Positions 30,961 through 40,539 of a stretch of 50,832 bases of DNA are shown here, one piece after another. Numbering within the stretch: position 1 is the first letter of the stretch; every line of letters begins with the position of its first letter. The position numbers and the translations under genes were made by a program. The stretch comes from Nitrospirota bacterium (GTDB lineage: Bacteria; Nitrospirota; Nitrospiria; Nitrospirales; UBA8639), in NCBI GenBank assembly GCA_029865515.1, contig JAOUGQ010000002.1:1-50832 (forward strand), written 5' to 3'. The notes beneath the pieces are model-generated. The model was not told where the DNA came from. It worked only from the letters and a program-made list of their open reading frames with translations, and did no database searches.

Positions 30961-32153
30961 CCCTCTTCAACCCATCATTGAAGGCAGGAGTGGTCGTATC
31001 CGGGCTGCTCGTTCTCTTGATCCCACCTGGTTGGGGTGCTGATCCCTCAACCATCAAAGAGGAAATCTCTCAGGAACGCCTTCGGCTAAAGCAACTCAAT
31101 CAAGAAATCGCGGAAACCCAAAAAAAGGCGAAGCGGATCGAAAAGAAACACGGATCAGTATTGAAAACGATCGATAAATTAGACAGGCAGCTCTACGACC
31201 AGAAGAAAGAACGCAACCGCATTAATCAACAGATTAAAGAGAAAGATCAGGAATTGGCCAACTTGAGCACGAAGATTGACGAAGTAGGGAAAGACGTTCA
31301 GACCCGTCAATCCTCCATTTCCGCCCGACTTCGGTTATTATATATGGAAGGCCGCACAGGATATTTGAAAACCCTCTTCGCGGCCGAATCCTTTACCGAT
31401 GCCGCCCAGCGAATGGATTACATTTCCTGGGTGGCTCAACGTGAGCATCAACTGATCCGGCAATTTCAAGAAGACCTCTCAAATCTCCAACTGCTCAATG
31501 AACAACAGACCAAAGCTCGGGAGGAACTCCTCCGCCTCCAGGGGGAAACCCAACAAGCCATACAGAAAGTCTCCGGTCTCAAACGTCAAAAACGTTCCGT
31601 ACTGGTCAGTCTTTCCAAGGAAAAAGATTCCCATGAACGCATGGTTGAAGATCTCCAGCGATCGGCTGAACAAGTGGATAGTCTCCTCAAAGAATTGGAC
31701 CAACGTTTTCAGTTGGCCCAATCCCGGATGCGCCAACCGCCGGGGCGCCTCCCATCTCTTGGATCCTTCCTCTGGCCGGTGGAAGGAAAAGTAGTCTCAT
31801 ATTTTGGTCGGCAAAAACATCCCACATTTGATACATTTGTGAATAAAAAAGGCATAGAAATCCAAGCCCGGGAAGGCAGCCCAATTCAATCCGTTTCATC
31901 GGGAAAAGTGGTCTATGCCGATTGGCTCAAAGGATACGGCCTCGTGGTCATCGTCGACCATACCAATGGTTTTTATTCCCTGTACGCCCATGCCTCCAAA
32001 CTGTTAGTGGCCGAAGGAAACTCGGTGACCATGGGACAAGTCATTGGCGAAACAGGCGAAACAGGGGTGACGGAAGAAGATACCCTCTATTTTGAATTAC
32101 GAAAAGGCACCACGCCTATCGATCCTCTAAAATGGCTGGCCAAACGGCCCTAA
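30957..32153 (+). CDS. EnvC-like murein hydrolase activator (degenerate M23 domain)
   Basis: A 398 aa secreted protein: a signal peptide (about 8-27), a long coiled-coil (about 30-255), and a LytM/M23 domain (about 275-396) with FLWPVEGKVVSYFGRQ, VYADWLKGYGLVVIVDH and LYFELRKGTTPIDP. The metal ligands are degenerate: the usual HxxxD is replaced around NKKGIEIQ and the HxH motif by YFEL, as in EnvC, which activates amidases rather than cutting peptidoglycan itself. The coiled-coil is the part that binds FtsX in EnvC. Position directly after ftsEX supports the role. Confidence 0.9.
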   Translation: MTLFNPSLKAGVVVSGLLVLLIPPGWGADPSTIKEEISQERLRLKQLNQEIAETQKKAKRIEKKHGSVLKTIDKLDRQLYDQKKERNRINQQIKEKDQELANLSTKIDEVGKDVQTRQSSISARLRLLYMEGRTGYLKTLFAAESFTDAAQRMDYISWVAQREHQLIRQFQEDLSNLQLLNEQQTKAREELLRLQGETQQAIQKVSGLKRQKRSVLVSLSKEKDSHERMVEDLQRSAEQVDSLLKELDQRFQLAQSRMRQPPGRLPSLGSFLWPVEGKVVSYFGRQKHPTFDTFVNKKGIEIQAREGSPIQSVSSGKVVYADWLKGYGLVVIVDHTNGFYSLYAHASKLLVAEGNSVTMGQVIGETGETGVTEEDTLYFELRKGTTPIDPLKWLAKRP

Positions 32154-32180
32154 TCGATTAACTGAAAGAAGGAACGCCAC

Positions 32181-33509
32181 ATGTCACATGAACGATTGTC
32201 GACGGTAGTGATTTCTGGTCTGACCTTGACCGCTATCCTCTTTGTGGGCATTTTAATCGGAAAAGGAGGCGATCGGGCGGGTTATGCCAGCGAACCATAC
32301 GAAGAGTTGCAAGTGTTCGCCGAAGTGCTTTCGCAAGTCAAAAAACATTATGTGGAAGAAACCAATACCAAAGATCTCATACAGGGCGCCCTACGAGGCA
32401 TGTTGGCCGGACTGGATCCTCATTCGTCCTTCATGACTCCCGACATGTTTAAAGAAATGCAAGTCGAAACCAAGGGAGAATTTGGCGGACTCGGCATTCA
32501 AATCGGCATAAAGAACAATCGGCTGACTGTAATTTCCCCCATTGAAGATACCCCGGCCTTCGAGGCTGGCATCCAACCTGGCGATACCATCGTCAAAGTT
32601 GACGACAAGCCGACTAAAGATCTCACGCTGATGGAAGCCGTTCAGCAAATGCGGGGGCCACGCGGGACAACTGTTCAATTGACCATCGAGCGTGAGGGAC
32701 TAGAAAACCCGCTGGTTTTCACCATCAAACGCGATATCATTAAAATCCAAAGTGTTCGCTCCAAACTCCTGGAAGGCAATGTCGGATACGTTCGATTGAG
32801 CCAATTCCAAGAAGCCACAGCCGAGGATCTGACCACGGAATTGGAAAAATTGGTATCCAAGGACATTCAGGGCTTAATCATCGATCTCCGGAATAATCCC
32901 GGGGGCCTCTTGACCGCTGCGGTCGGAGTCTCAGAACAATTCTTAGATTCCGGCCGCCTGGTCGTTTCCATACAAGGACGAAACGGCAAGAAGGATGAAT
33001 ACCGAGCCAGGGCCAATAGTAAAAATTATCAATATCCGATGATTGTTTTAGTGAATCATGGTTCTGCCAGTGCCTCAGAAATTGTGGCTGCTGCAATGCA
33101 GGATTGGGGAAAAGCCGTTGTCATCGGCACGACAACCTTTGGAAAAGGATCCGTCCAAACGATTCTCCCTCTCTCCGATGGTTCAGGCCTTCGGCTCACC
33201 ACGGCGAAATACTATACACCGAAAGGGAAGTCTATTCATTCCATCGGCGTACAACCAGACATTGTCATCGACCCGAAGCCCGCCCAGGTAGCGAAACAGG
33301 AAACTCCTGAAGGGAAAAAAGACGGGAACTCCGAGAACCAACAAGCACCCTCTGCGGCTAAATCATCAGCCAGTCCACCCCCGGCCAACTCGACGCCTAA
33401 GGACAAGGATCAACCTCAGCCCGTTCCACCCGAAGATGTTCAATTGTTGAAAGCGGTAGAAATGTTGAAATCCTGGAAAGTCTTCAAGCAGCTCCGACCC
33501 GCCGCATAA
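32181..33509 (+). CDS. S41 family C-terminal processing peptidase (CtpA/Prc-like)
   Basis: A 442 aa periplasmic serine protease with a membrane-anchor signal (about 8-27), a PDZ domain (about 97-180, GGLGIQIGI and GIQPGDTIVKV), and an S41 catalytic core with DLRNNPGGLL, the nucleophile Ser297 in GSASASEI and Lys322 in TFGKGSVQ. The C-terminal 70 residues are Pro/Ser/Lys-rich and probably disordered. Such proteases process envelope proteins and peptidoglycan hydrolases. It lies 27 bases after the EnvC-like gene with a GAAAGAAGG ribosome site, and is likely part of the same operon. Confidence 0.94.
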   Translation: MSHERLSTVVISGLTLTAILFVGILIGKGGDRAGYASEPYEELQVFAEVLSQVKKHYVEETNTKDLIQGALRGMLAGLDPHSSFMTPDMFKEMQVETKGEFGGLGIQIGIKNNRLTVISPIEDTPAFEAGIQPGDTIVKVDDKPTKDLTLMEAVQQMRGPRGTTVQLTIEREGLENPLVFTIKRDIIKIQSVRSKLLEGNVGYVRLSQFQEATAEDLTTELEKLVSKDIQGLIIDLRNNPGGLLTAAVGVSEQFLDSGRLVVSIQGRNGKKDEYRARANSKNYQYPMIVLVNHGSASASEIVAAAMQDWGKAVVIGTTTFGKGSVQTILPLSDGSGLRLTTAKYYTPKGKSIHSIGVQPDIVIDPKPAQVAKQETPEGKKDGNSENQQAPSAAKSSASPPPANSTPKDKDQPQPVPPEDVQLLKAVEMLKSWKVFKQLRPAA

Positions 33510-33552
33510 CGCGGCCGGTCGGATGCGTTGAAAGGGTTAGAGGCTAAGAGGG

Positions 33553-33789
33553 TTACAGGTTGAGAACAATTGCGGTATTCGTCTTAGTAACACCATCAAC
33601 ACCTCGAAGGCGAGCCATCACCAGGTCGTTCAATTCTTCTAAGGTTTCGGCTTCCACATGTGCAATTAAATCAAAAGGACCCGTCACCGGATAGACAGCC
33701 TTCACACCCTGAATACGCGTAATAGTTTTACACGCACTTTTCGTGTGATTCCCTGTCGTGTCAATCAAAACAAATGCAGAAATTGCCAT
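33553..33789 (-). CDS. Stand-alone Lrp/AsnC ligand-binding (RAM) domain protein
   Basis: A 78 aa protein made only of the Lrp/AsnC effector-binding beta-alpha-beta-beta-alpha-beta domain: AFVLIDTTGNHTK, GVKAVYPVTGPFDLIAHVEA and LNDLVMARLRGVDGVTKT. The helix-turn-helix DNA-binding part is absent, and no open frame for one lies next to it, so this is the stand-alone type known in several bacteria that may sense amino acids or form oligomers. It is on the minus strand, 44 bases from the end of the ctpA-like gene. A specific ligand cannot be named. Confidence 0.87.
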   Translation of the reverse strand: MAISAFVLIDTTGNHTKSACKTITRIQGVKAVYPVTGPFDLIAHVEAETLEELNDLVMARLRGVDGVTKTNTAIVLNL

Positions 33790-33911
33790 TACATAACCAT
33801 CCTGCTGAGGTGAATGCCTGATATGTTTCCATATCCCTTCTTCTACTGACCCTAATTGAACCTATCTGAAAGCACGAGGGTACATTTTCATCTCGCCTTT
33901 CATCCTGATGC

Positions 33912-34385
33912 CTACTGACAAGCGATTCGCTTACTCCGGATCGCATTCAAGATCTCTTCTCCTCGAGTCCCCAACCCTGGAAGCGTTTGCAGTAAATGCG
34001 ATTGGGCCAGGGCTTCCAGATCTTCCCACGTCGTGATCCCCAATCGAAAAAACAGATCGTGCACAATCGGTTCTGAAAATCCCGGGAGATTGACCCACTC
34101 CCGGACAGATTCCGGAAGGGGAATCTTCAATTCTTCATAGGCACGGATTCGCCCCGTAGAAAGAAACTCCTGGATTTTAGCCGATAACTCCTTCCCAATT
34201 CCCGGAATGGTCTGGAGTTCGCCACGTTCCGCCAACGCCGTAACCTTTTCTGGGAGGCTCTTCAGCGAATCAGCAGCTCGACGATAGGCTTTTACTTTGT
34301 ATGGATTTTCTCCTCTTGATGCCAACAGTCCGGCCATCGACAGGAAAATGGCCATTAAATCCTGATTCACGTTTTCATTCATCAC
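33912..34385 (-). CDS. Stand-alone helix-hairpin-helix protein resembling the N-terminus of PolX-type polymerase beta
   Basis: A 157 aa protein whose whole length matches the N-terminal region of bacterial DNA polymerase X: IFLSMAGLLASRGENPYKVKAYRRAADSL (split as GENPYKVKAYRRAADSL, about 26-42), the HhH motif LQTIPGIGKELSAKIQEFL (about 57-75), and a second HhH near LLQTLPGLGTRGEEILNAI (about 131-149). The palm, nucleotide-binding and PHP domains are missing, and the protein ends with a normal stop, so it binds DNA at best. Either a trimmed remnant or a dedicated DNA-binding protein. It could start at the second Met. The usual 8 kDa lyase residues were not assessed. Confidence 0.8.
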   Translation of the reverse strand: MMNENVNQDLMAIFLSMAGLLASRGENPYKVKAYRRAADSLKSLPEKVTALAERGELQTIPGIGKELSAKIQEFLSTGRIRAYEELKIPLPESVREWVNLPGFSEPIVHDLFFRLGITTWEDLEALAQSHLLQTLPGLGTRGEEILNAIRSKRIACQ

Positions 34386-34620
34386 GAACGACTCATTCCT
34401 AATGGGAGTTCCCTGCCAACACGAACTATGTTCAGAGTTGAAATATTTATTTTATGTCAGATTCAGCCCACAAAACCAGTTCATGTAGAAAAGCCCCATT
34501 CCCCGCACGGACCAACCCCCGCCATCACAAGCGGCCTTCATTTCATTGACAAGAATTTCTAAAGTCCCGTAGGATGAGATGCTGGCATATCGTGGTTTAC
34601 AGGAAATTTTGTGTCAGTAG

Positions 34621-34836
34621 ATGTTTATGAAAATCGTCGTGAATGGAGAGCATCAGGAGGCGGAAGAACCTTTCACGGTTACCCAACTTCTTCAAAAGCT
34701 CAATCTCCGTTCAGACCAAGTCGCAGTAGAGATCAACCTCAAAATAGTGGACCGCGGCGACTTCCCCACTTGGAATCTTCATGACGGGGACACGGTTGAA
34801 ATTTTAAGTTTCATCGGAGGCGGTTCTCCCGCCTGA
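34621..34836 (+). CDS. thiS: ThiS, sulfur carrier protein for thiazole synthesis
   Basis: A 71 aa ubiquitin-like protein carrying sulfur as a C-terminal thiocarboxylate to ThiG. It shows [10 protein letters not shown], the [17 protein letters not shown] block and the C-terminal [10 protein letters not shown]. Unlike the standard form, where Gly-Gly is terminal, it ends GGGSPA, so four residues follow the usual Gly-Gly and would need trimming. The start may be the ATG at 34621 or 34627, since neither has a strong ribosome site. No TPP riboswitch motif was found upstream. Followed 20 bases later by thiG. Confidence 0.9.
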   Translation: MFMKIVVNGEHQEAEEPFTVTQLLQKLNLRSDQVAVEINLKIVDRGDFPTWNLHDGDTVEILSFIGGGSPA

Positions 34837-34855
34837 GTCGCCTGAAGGGGCAAAG

Positions 34856-35627
<772 letters not shown>

Positions 35628-35639
35628 TCATCTTTGGGA

Positions 35640-36266
35640 ATGACCTCCCAAACTCTTCCCCGACTCTACCTCCTAACCGACCGCCACCATACCCTTCAGC
35701 GTTCTCTGCCTTCCATCGTAACCCAAGCGGTAGAAGCCGGGGTCCGGATGGTTCAAATACGGGAAAAAGACCTTGAGACCCCTGACCTGATTGCCCTCTC
35801 TCGCCTTCTCATGCCTCTTGTCAAGCAACATCAAGGCACAGTCTTGTTGAATGATCGCATCGATCTGGTCATCGCCCTGGGAGCCGATGGAGTTCATCTT
35901 CGGTCAGATAGCCTCCCCGTTTCCGTAGCTCGTCGTCTGTTGGGACCCGAACGTCTCATCGGCATCTCGACTCACTCTATTCAAGAAGCCCAGATCGCAG
36001 AAGAGGAAGGGGCTGACTTCATCGTACTTGGTCCTATTTTTGATACTCCCTCGAAAAGACCGTATGGACCACCCTTGGGAGTCCAAGTCCTTCATGAAGC
36101 CTGTCGAACCATTCGCCTGCCCATCTTTGCCATCGGCGGAATCTCCCCAACCCGGATCCCTCGCGTTCTCTCATCGGGTGCTTACGGAGTCGCTGTCATT
36201 TCCTCCATTCTGCAAGCGTCCTCAATACCAGACACCACCAGGGAATTGCTTGCACGGTTATCCTGA
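35640..36266 (+). CDS. thiE: ThiE-like thiamine phosphate synthase
   Basis: Joins thiazole phosphate and HMP pyrophosphate to make thiamine phosphate. The 208 aa TIM-barrel protein shows LYLLTDRHHTLQRSL, GVRMVQIREKDLETPDL (about 34-50), LLNDRIDLVIALGADGVHL, GPIFDTPSKRPYGPPLG and IFAIGGISPTRI. The pyrophosphate-binding positions look intact, though TenI-type relatives share many of these blocks, so the gene symbol is by similarity and position. The ATG at 35640 is used; a TTG at 35634 is also possible. It is 12 bases after the thiG end, in a thiS-thiG-thiE unit. Confidence 0.85.
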   Translation: MTSQTLPRLYLLTDRHHTLQRSLPSIVTQAVEAGVRMVQIREKDLETPDLIALSRLLMPLVKQHQGTVLLNDRIDLVIALGADGVHLRSDSLPVSVARRLLGPERLIGISTHSIQEAQIAEEEGADFIVLGPIFDTPSKRPYGPPLGVQVLHEACRTIRLPIFAIGGISPTRIPRVLSSGAYGVAVISSILQASSIPDTTRELLARLS

Positions 36267-36306
36267 ATTGTCAACTTTTTTGGTCGCTCACATCCCATGT
36301 GTTTGG

Positions 36307-36336
36307 TTGACCCTAATTTTTTTTGGGTGGTAAGAT
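36307..36336 (+). promoter_or_regulatory. sigma70-like promoter for the proteasome operon
   Basis: TTGACC (36307-36312) and TAAGAT (36331-36336) with an 18-base spacer, about 125 bases before the mpa/arc ATG at 36462. It lies just after the thiE stop, so the proteasome genes probably have their own transcript. Seen by eye, untested. Confidence 0.45.
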
Positions 36337-36461
36337 CTTCCCATAGAATGAATTTCATGATTTCCCAATTACCATCCAACCCACAGCCAAGACAGAGCCT
36401 TCTTCAAAGGAGGAAAGGTCTCTCGGTATCTTCGAAATGTAGAACCAGGTAGGATACACCA

Positions 36462-38144
36462 ATGGGAATTCGTAAATCAGACGAACATATCCGTGAGATT
36501 GAGAAATTACGGACCGAGATTGAATCCATGGAACTCGAAATGCGGCAACTCCATGAATCCCGGCATAAGTTACACCTTTCTCAGCGCCAAAATGAGCAGT
36601 TGGTTACCACCCTTCAGGAAGCCAAAGCCCAAATCGAAGCCCTTCGAAAAGAAGTCGATAAACTCACAGCCCCTCCCTCGACCTTTGCCGTCTTTTATAA
36701 CACCAATGAGGACGGAACCGTGAATGTCTCCCTCGGCGGAAGAAAATTGCGGGTCAACCTTCATCCGTCCATTCAGCCGGAATCACTCAGAAAAGGCCAA
36801 GAGGTCATCGTGAACGAAGGCCTCAACGTCATTGAAGCTCGCGGGTATGATCCGCAAGGCGAAATCGTGCACCTCAAGCAACTCTTAGAGGATGGGCGCG
36901 CCGTCGTCAGCCTCCATTTAGATGATGAGCGAGTGGTCGAAGTCTCCGATGCCCTCAAACAGCAGGACTTGAGTGTAGGTGACCACCTGCTCTTTGAACC
37001 CCGTTCCGGGTACCTCATCGAAAAACTTCCAAAAGGTGAAATGGAAGAACTCGTGATCGAGGAAGTTCCAGATATTAACTATGACCAAATTGGCGGGTTA
37101 GCAAAAGAGCTGGAACAGGTGAAAGACGCCGTCGAATTACCATTTCTTTATCCTGACCTTTTTGCAGAACACCGTTTATCTCCACCAAAGGGCCTTCTCC
37201 TCTACGGTCCACCGGGCTGCGGGAAAACCCTGATCGCCAAAGCTGTGGCAAACTCCATCGCCAAAAAACTCGGACACCTCAAAGGCAAAGACGTTCGAAG
37301 TTACTTCCTTCATATCAAGGGGCCCGAGTTACTCAACAAATACGTCGGTGAGTCCGAGCGTCAAATTCGCGAAGTGTTTGCGAAAGCGAAAGAGAAGGCT
37401 TCTCACGGCAATCCTGTCATCGTATTCTTTGATGAGATGGATGCGTTGTTCCGGACAAGAGGGACGGGAATTTCTTCCGACATTGAATCCACCATCGTTC
37501 CCCAATTTTTATCCGAAATCGATGGAGTGGAGAGCCTTCGAGACGTCATCGTCATCGGTGCCAGTAACCGACAAGATCTGATTGATCCAGCGGTCTTGAG
37601 ACCCGGACGCCTGGATATCAAAATCAAGATCCCAAGGCCAGACAAGCAGAGTGCCAAGGATATCCTAGGAAAATATCTTCTCTCAGACCTTCCTCTTGCC
37701 GAAGCCGAGATGGCCCAGCATAGTCATGATCGGGAAGCGTTCGTCCGGCACCTCATCGAGACCACAATAGAAGCGATGTATGCCCTGACGGAAGAAAATC
37801 AATTTCTAGAAGTCACCTATGCCAATGGTGAAAAAGAAACCGTGTATTTCAAAGATTTTGCCAGTGGCGCCTTGATCGAAAGTGTCGTCTCACGGGCTAA
37901 AAAACTGGCCATCAAGCGCGCAATTTCCGGTGGGGACAAAGGCCTCAAAAGCGATGACTTTTTGCGTGGCATCCGGGAAGAATTCAAGGAACAGGAAGAT
38001 TTACCCAATACCACCCATCCGGATGATTGGGCTAAAATTGCAGGCAAAAAAGGCGAAAAAATCGTGCATGTGCGCACCTTAACCACAGATGAAGATTCAG
38101 AGCCCAGAGAAATAGAAACCATCAGCGTCGGGCATTACTTTTAA
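36462..38144 (+). CDS. mpa: ARC/Mpa, proteasome-activating AAA+ ATPase
   Basis: Hexameric unfoldase that recognises the protein modifier through an N-terminal coiled-coil and feeds substrates to the 20S core. The 560 aa product has a coiled-coil (about 8-68), tandem OB domains (about 75-200), Walker A GPPGCGKT (249-256), Walker B VIVFFDEMDALF (Asp324, Glu325) and the SRH region ASNRQDLIDPAVLRPGRLD. The C-terminus is GHYF, with penultimate Tyr as in the HbYX-type motif (GQYL in Mycobacterium) that docks the ring on the 20S core. All functional elements look intact. The ATG at 36462 is preceded by a weak AGGTAGGA site. First gene of the locus. Confidence 0.96.
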   Translation: MGIRKSDEHIREIEKLRTEIESMELEMRQLHESRHKLHLSQRQNEQLVTTLQEAKAQIEALRKEVDKLTAPPSTFAVFYNTNEDGTVNVSLGGRKLRVNLHPSIQPESLRKGQEVIVNEGLNVIEARGYDPQGEIVHLKQLLEDGRAVVSLHLDDERVVEVSDALKQQDLSVGDHLLFEPRSGYLIEKLPKGEMEELVIEEVPDINYDQIGGLAKELEQVKDAVELPFLYPDLFAEHRLSPPKGLLLYGPPGCGKTLIAKAVANSIAKKLGHLKGKDVRSYFLHIKGPELLNKYVGESERQIREVFAKAKEKASHGNPVIVFFDEMDALFRTRGTGISSDIESTIVPQFLSEIDGVESLRDVIVIGASNRQDLIDPAVLRPGRLDIKIKIPRPDKQSAKDILGKYLLSDLPLAEAEMAQHSHDREAFVRHLIETTIEAMYALTEENQFLEVTYANGEKETVYFKDFASGALIESVVSRAKKLAIKRAISGGDKGLKSDDFLRGIREEFKEQEDLPNTTHPDDWAKIAGKKGEKIVHVRTLTTDEDSEPREIETISVGHYF

Positions 38145-38174
38145 CCATGTTCTGCTGCTCTCCATGAGGTCTCC

Positions 38175-39650
38175 TTGCTGCGAATCCTTGGAACTGAAAC
38201 TGAATTCGGGATTATTGCCCGCTCCCCCGGCAACCCTGATCCCGTGGCGAACTCTCTTCGTTTAATCAGTCACTGTCCCCATCTTCCCGCTCCAACCGCC
38301 CTGTGGGATTACGAAAACGAAAATCCGTTCCTGGATGCCCGCGGTTTTCTGGTCGAAGGCGAACCCGAGCGGCCGGGCTCCAGCTATAATCGTCAACTCA
38401 ACAAAATCCTACCAAATGCCGGGCGCCTCTACGTCGATGGGGCCCACCCGGAATATTCTACCCCCGAATGCAGCAATCCTCGTGAAGTCGTCGCCTATGA
38501 GCGAGCCGGCGACCACATCGTAGCCGAGTGTTTGGCCAACCTGAACGGCAGCTTGGGAGACGAGGAATTTCTGGTCTACCGCAACAACTCTGATGGAAAA
38601 GGCAACAGCTTCGGATACCATGAAAATTATATTTTGTCCCGCCAGATTCCATTTGAGCATGTGGCAGCGGTCCTCCTCCCTTTCTTTGTCTCACGGCCAA
38701 TCTTTTGTGGCGCGGGGAAAGTCGGAGCGGAAAACGGCACAGATCCCATTGCCTATCAAATCTCTCAGCGTGCCGATTTCTTTGAATGTCTGCTGGATCT
38801 CAATACGATGGTGAATCGTCCACTGATCAACACCCGTGACGAACCCCATGCCCATCAATCCCATTACAGGCGCCTCCACGTCATCGTGGGAGACGCCAAT
38901 ATGTCGGAAGTATCGACCTTTTTAAAAGTCGGCACCACCGCCATCATTATGGACATGCTGGAACATCGAGGGCCTCTTCCTCATATTGAATTGGCCGATC
39001 CCGTCAAGGCAATCAAGGAGGTATCACGGGATCTTGCCGTAAAATCCTCGCTACCCCTTCACAATGGGCAACACACCTCTGCCATTGCCATTCAGCGGGC
39101 ATTTCTTCAATCAGCCCATGACTTCTATCGGACCAGAGAATTATCCCCTATGACCAAAGAAGTCCTGATCCGCTGGGAATCAGTATTAGATACCTTAGAA
39201 CGCGATCCCTTCGAACTTCGACGCGAAGTGGATTGGGTCGCGAAACATGCATTGATTCGGTCCTATATGGATCGGAAGCAATGCTCCTGGAAAGATCCAC
39301 GGGTTGCGATGATGGACTTGCAATATCATGATGTGCGTCAAAACAAAGGGTTGTACTACACATTGGAACGGACCGGCCAAATGGAACGCCTGACGCTCGA
39401 TCAGGAAATCGAACGGGCTCGACAGGCCGCCCCGACCCTTACCCGTGCTTTTTTCCGTGGCGAATGCTTAAAATGGCTCCCACGCCAGGTGTACGGCATG
39501 AGCTGGACTTCCGTCCTCCTTGATTCAGGAAACTCCACCATCAAGCGTATTCCCCTGATGGATCCATATCGTGGCACCCAACAGCTCACGCAAGAATTGT
39601 TTCAGGACATTACGTCGGTGGATCAGTTATTATCCCGACTCGGGAATTAA
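38175..39650 (+). CDS. dop: Dop, deamidase/depupylase of the Pup-type system
   Basis: A glutamine-synthetase-like enzyme that deamidates the C-terminal Gln of Pup where needed and removes it from substrates. The 491 aa protein starts LRILGTETEFGI, aligning with the start of Mycobacterium Dop, has the Dop-specific loop (WDYENENPFLDARGF through NRQLNKILPN, about 44-80), and RLYVDGAHPEYSTPEC with the likely catalytic Asp88. Further blocks are NNSDGKGNSFGYHENY, NTRDEPHA, VGDANMSE and MMDLQYHDVR. The start is a TTG at 38175 preceded by GAGG. It lies 30 bases after mpa and 46 before prcB. Confidence 0.94.
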   Translation: MLRILGTETEFGIIARSPGNPDPVANSLRLISHCPHLPAPTALWDYENENPFLDARGFLVEGEPERPGSSYNRQLNKILPNAGRLYVDGAHPEYSTPECSNPREVVAYERAGDHIVAECLANLNGSLGDEEFLVYRNNSDGKGNSFGYHENYILSRQIPFEHVAAVLLPFFVSRPIFCGAGKVGAENGTDPIAYQISQRADFFECLLDLNTMVNRPLINTRDEPHAHQSHYRRLHVIVGDANMSEVSTFLKVGTTAIIMDMLEHRGPLPHIELADPVKAIKEVSRDLAVKSSLPLHNGQHTSAIAIQRAFLQSAHDFYRTRELSPMTKEVLIRWESVLDTLERDPFELRREVDWVAKHALIRSYMDRKQCSWKDPRVAMMDLQYHDVRQNKGLYYTLERTGQMERLTLDQEIERARQAAPTLTRAFFRGECLKWLPRQVYGMSWTSVLLDSGNSTIKRIPLMDPYRGTQQLTQELFQDITSVDQLLSRLGN

Positions 39651-39696
39651 CGAATGAGGCCAGGAATACTTTCTATAGGGCATCTTTGAGGTCGGC

Positions 39697-40536
39697 ATGC
39701 ATTCTGACAACATCTCGTTCCCACATTTTTCCGCTGACCCCTGTTCCAGTTTTTATCAATACCTCGCATCGCAACGACCCGAATTGCTCCCCATGGCGCG
39801 GTGGGGAACTCTCCTTCCCCAACAAGGGTTGGCGGATTCTCCATTGACTTCCAAGCACCTCCCCTGGCCCCACGGCACGACCGTTCTGGCCTTCACCTTT
39901 CAAAATGGCGTAGCAATCGCCGGGGACCGCCGCGCCACCGAAGGGTATCAAATTGCGGCCAACCGAATGGAAAAGGTGTTTCAAACCGATGACTATTCGG
40001 CCATGGCTATTGCCGGAGCTGCCGGCCCCTGCGTGGAAATGGCTAAACTTTTTCGGATCGAGCTGGAACACTATGAAAAACTTGACGGACAACCCTTAAC
40101 CTGCGAAGGGAAAGCCAACAGGTTGGGACATATGGTTAAGGCTAATTTTCCCATGGTTTTGCAGGGACTCGTGGTTATTCCGCTATTTGTGGGCTATGAC
40201 CATAAGCGAGAAATCGGACGGCTCTTCAAATATGACATTACGGGGGGACGGTACGAGGACACCGAATTTCATGCCGTCGGTTCCGGCGGAAAAGATGCTC
40301 GATCGACTTTAAAAGAGTATTGGAAAAAAAATTTGTCGGAGGACGAAGCCGTCAGTATGGCGCTTCGAGCCTTACTCAATGCCGCAGAAGAAGATGTCGG
40401 CACCGGGGGACCAGATCTGCTTAGACGGATATTCCCGACCGTTAAATTGGTTGATCGCCAGGGAGTTCGGGATGTGGAGGAACCACAGTTAGCTGCGGTG
40501 TGCGAAGCATTATTAAACCAGCAACAGGAGACTTAA
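39697..40536 (+). CDS. prcB: 20S proteasome beta subunit (PrcB)
   Basis: Catalytic subunit of the 20S core, an N-terminal-threonine hydrolase. The 279 aa precursor carries a 60 residue propeptide, then HGTTVLAFTFQNGVAIAGDRR with the nucleophile Thr61 exposed after Gly60. Asp77 and Lys93, at offsets 16 and 32 from the Thr, match the Asp17 and Lys33 of the catalytic triad. The following SGGKDAR and AEEDVGTGGPD blocks are typical. It should self-process at Gly60-Thr61. The ATG at 39697 has a GAGGT site and starts 46 bases after dop; the pup gene that usually sits here is not present. Confidence 0.96.
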   Translation: MHSDNISFPHFSADPCSSFYQYLASQRPELLPMARWGTLLPQQGLADSPLTSKHLPWPHGTTVLAFTFQNGVAIAGDRRATEGYQIAANRMEKVFQTDDYSAMAIAGAAGPCVEMAKLFRIELEHYEKLDGQPLTCEGKANRLGHMVKANFPMVLQGLVVIPLFVGYDHKREIGRLFKYDITGGRYEDTEFHAVGSGGKDARSTLKEYWKKNLSEDEAVSMALRALLNAAEEDVGTGGPDLLRRIFPTVKLVDRQGVRDVEEPQLAAVCEALLNQQQET

Positions 40537-40539
40537 ACA

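Noticed and set aside
33553-33789. Truncated Lrp regulator
   Set aside because: The domain is complete by itself and stand-alone RAM proteins are a known class, so a truncation is not needed to explain it.
34386-34620. TPP riboswitch upstream of thiS
   Set aside because: None of the conserved TPP elements (CTGAGA and the later conserved helices) could be found.
39651-39696. Pup or UBact gene between dop and prcB
   Set aside because: The gap is 46 bases, too short for any modifier gene, and no frame continues into or out of it.
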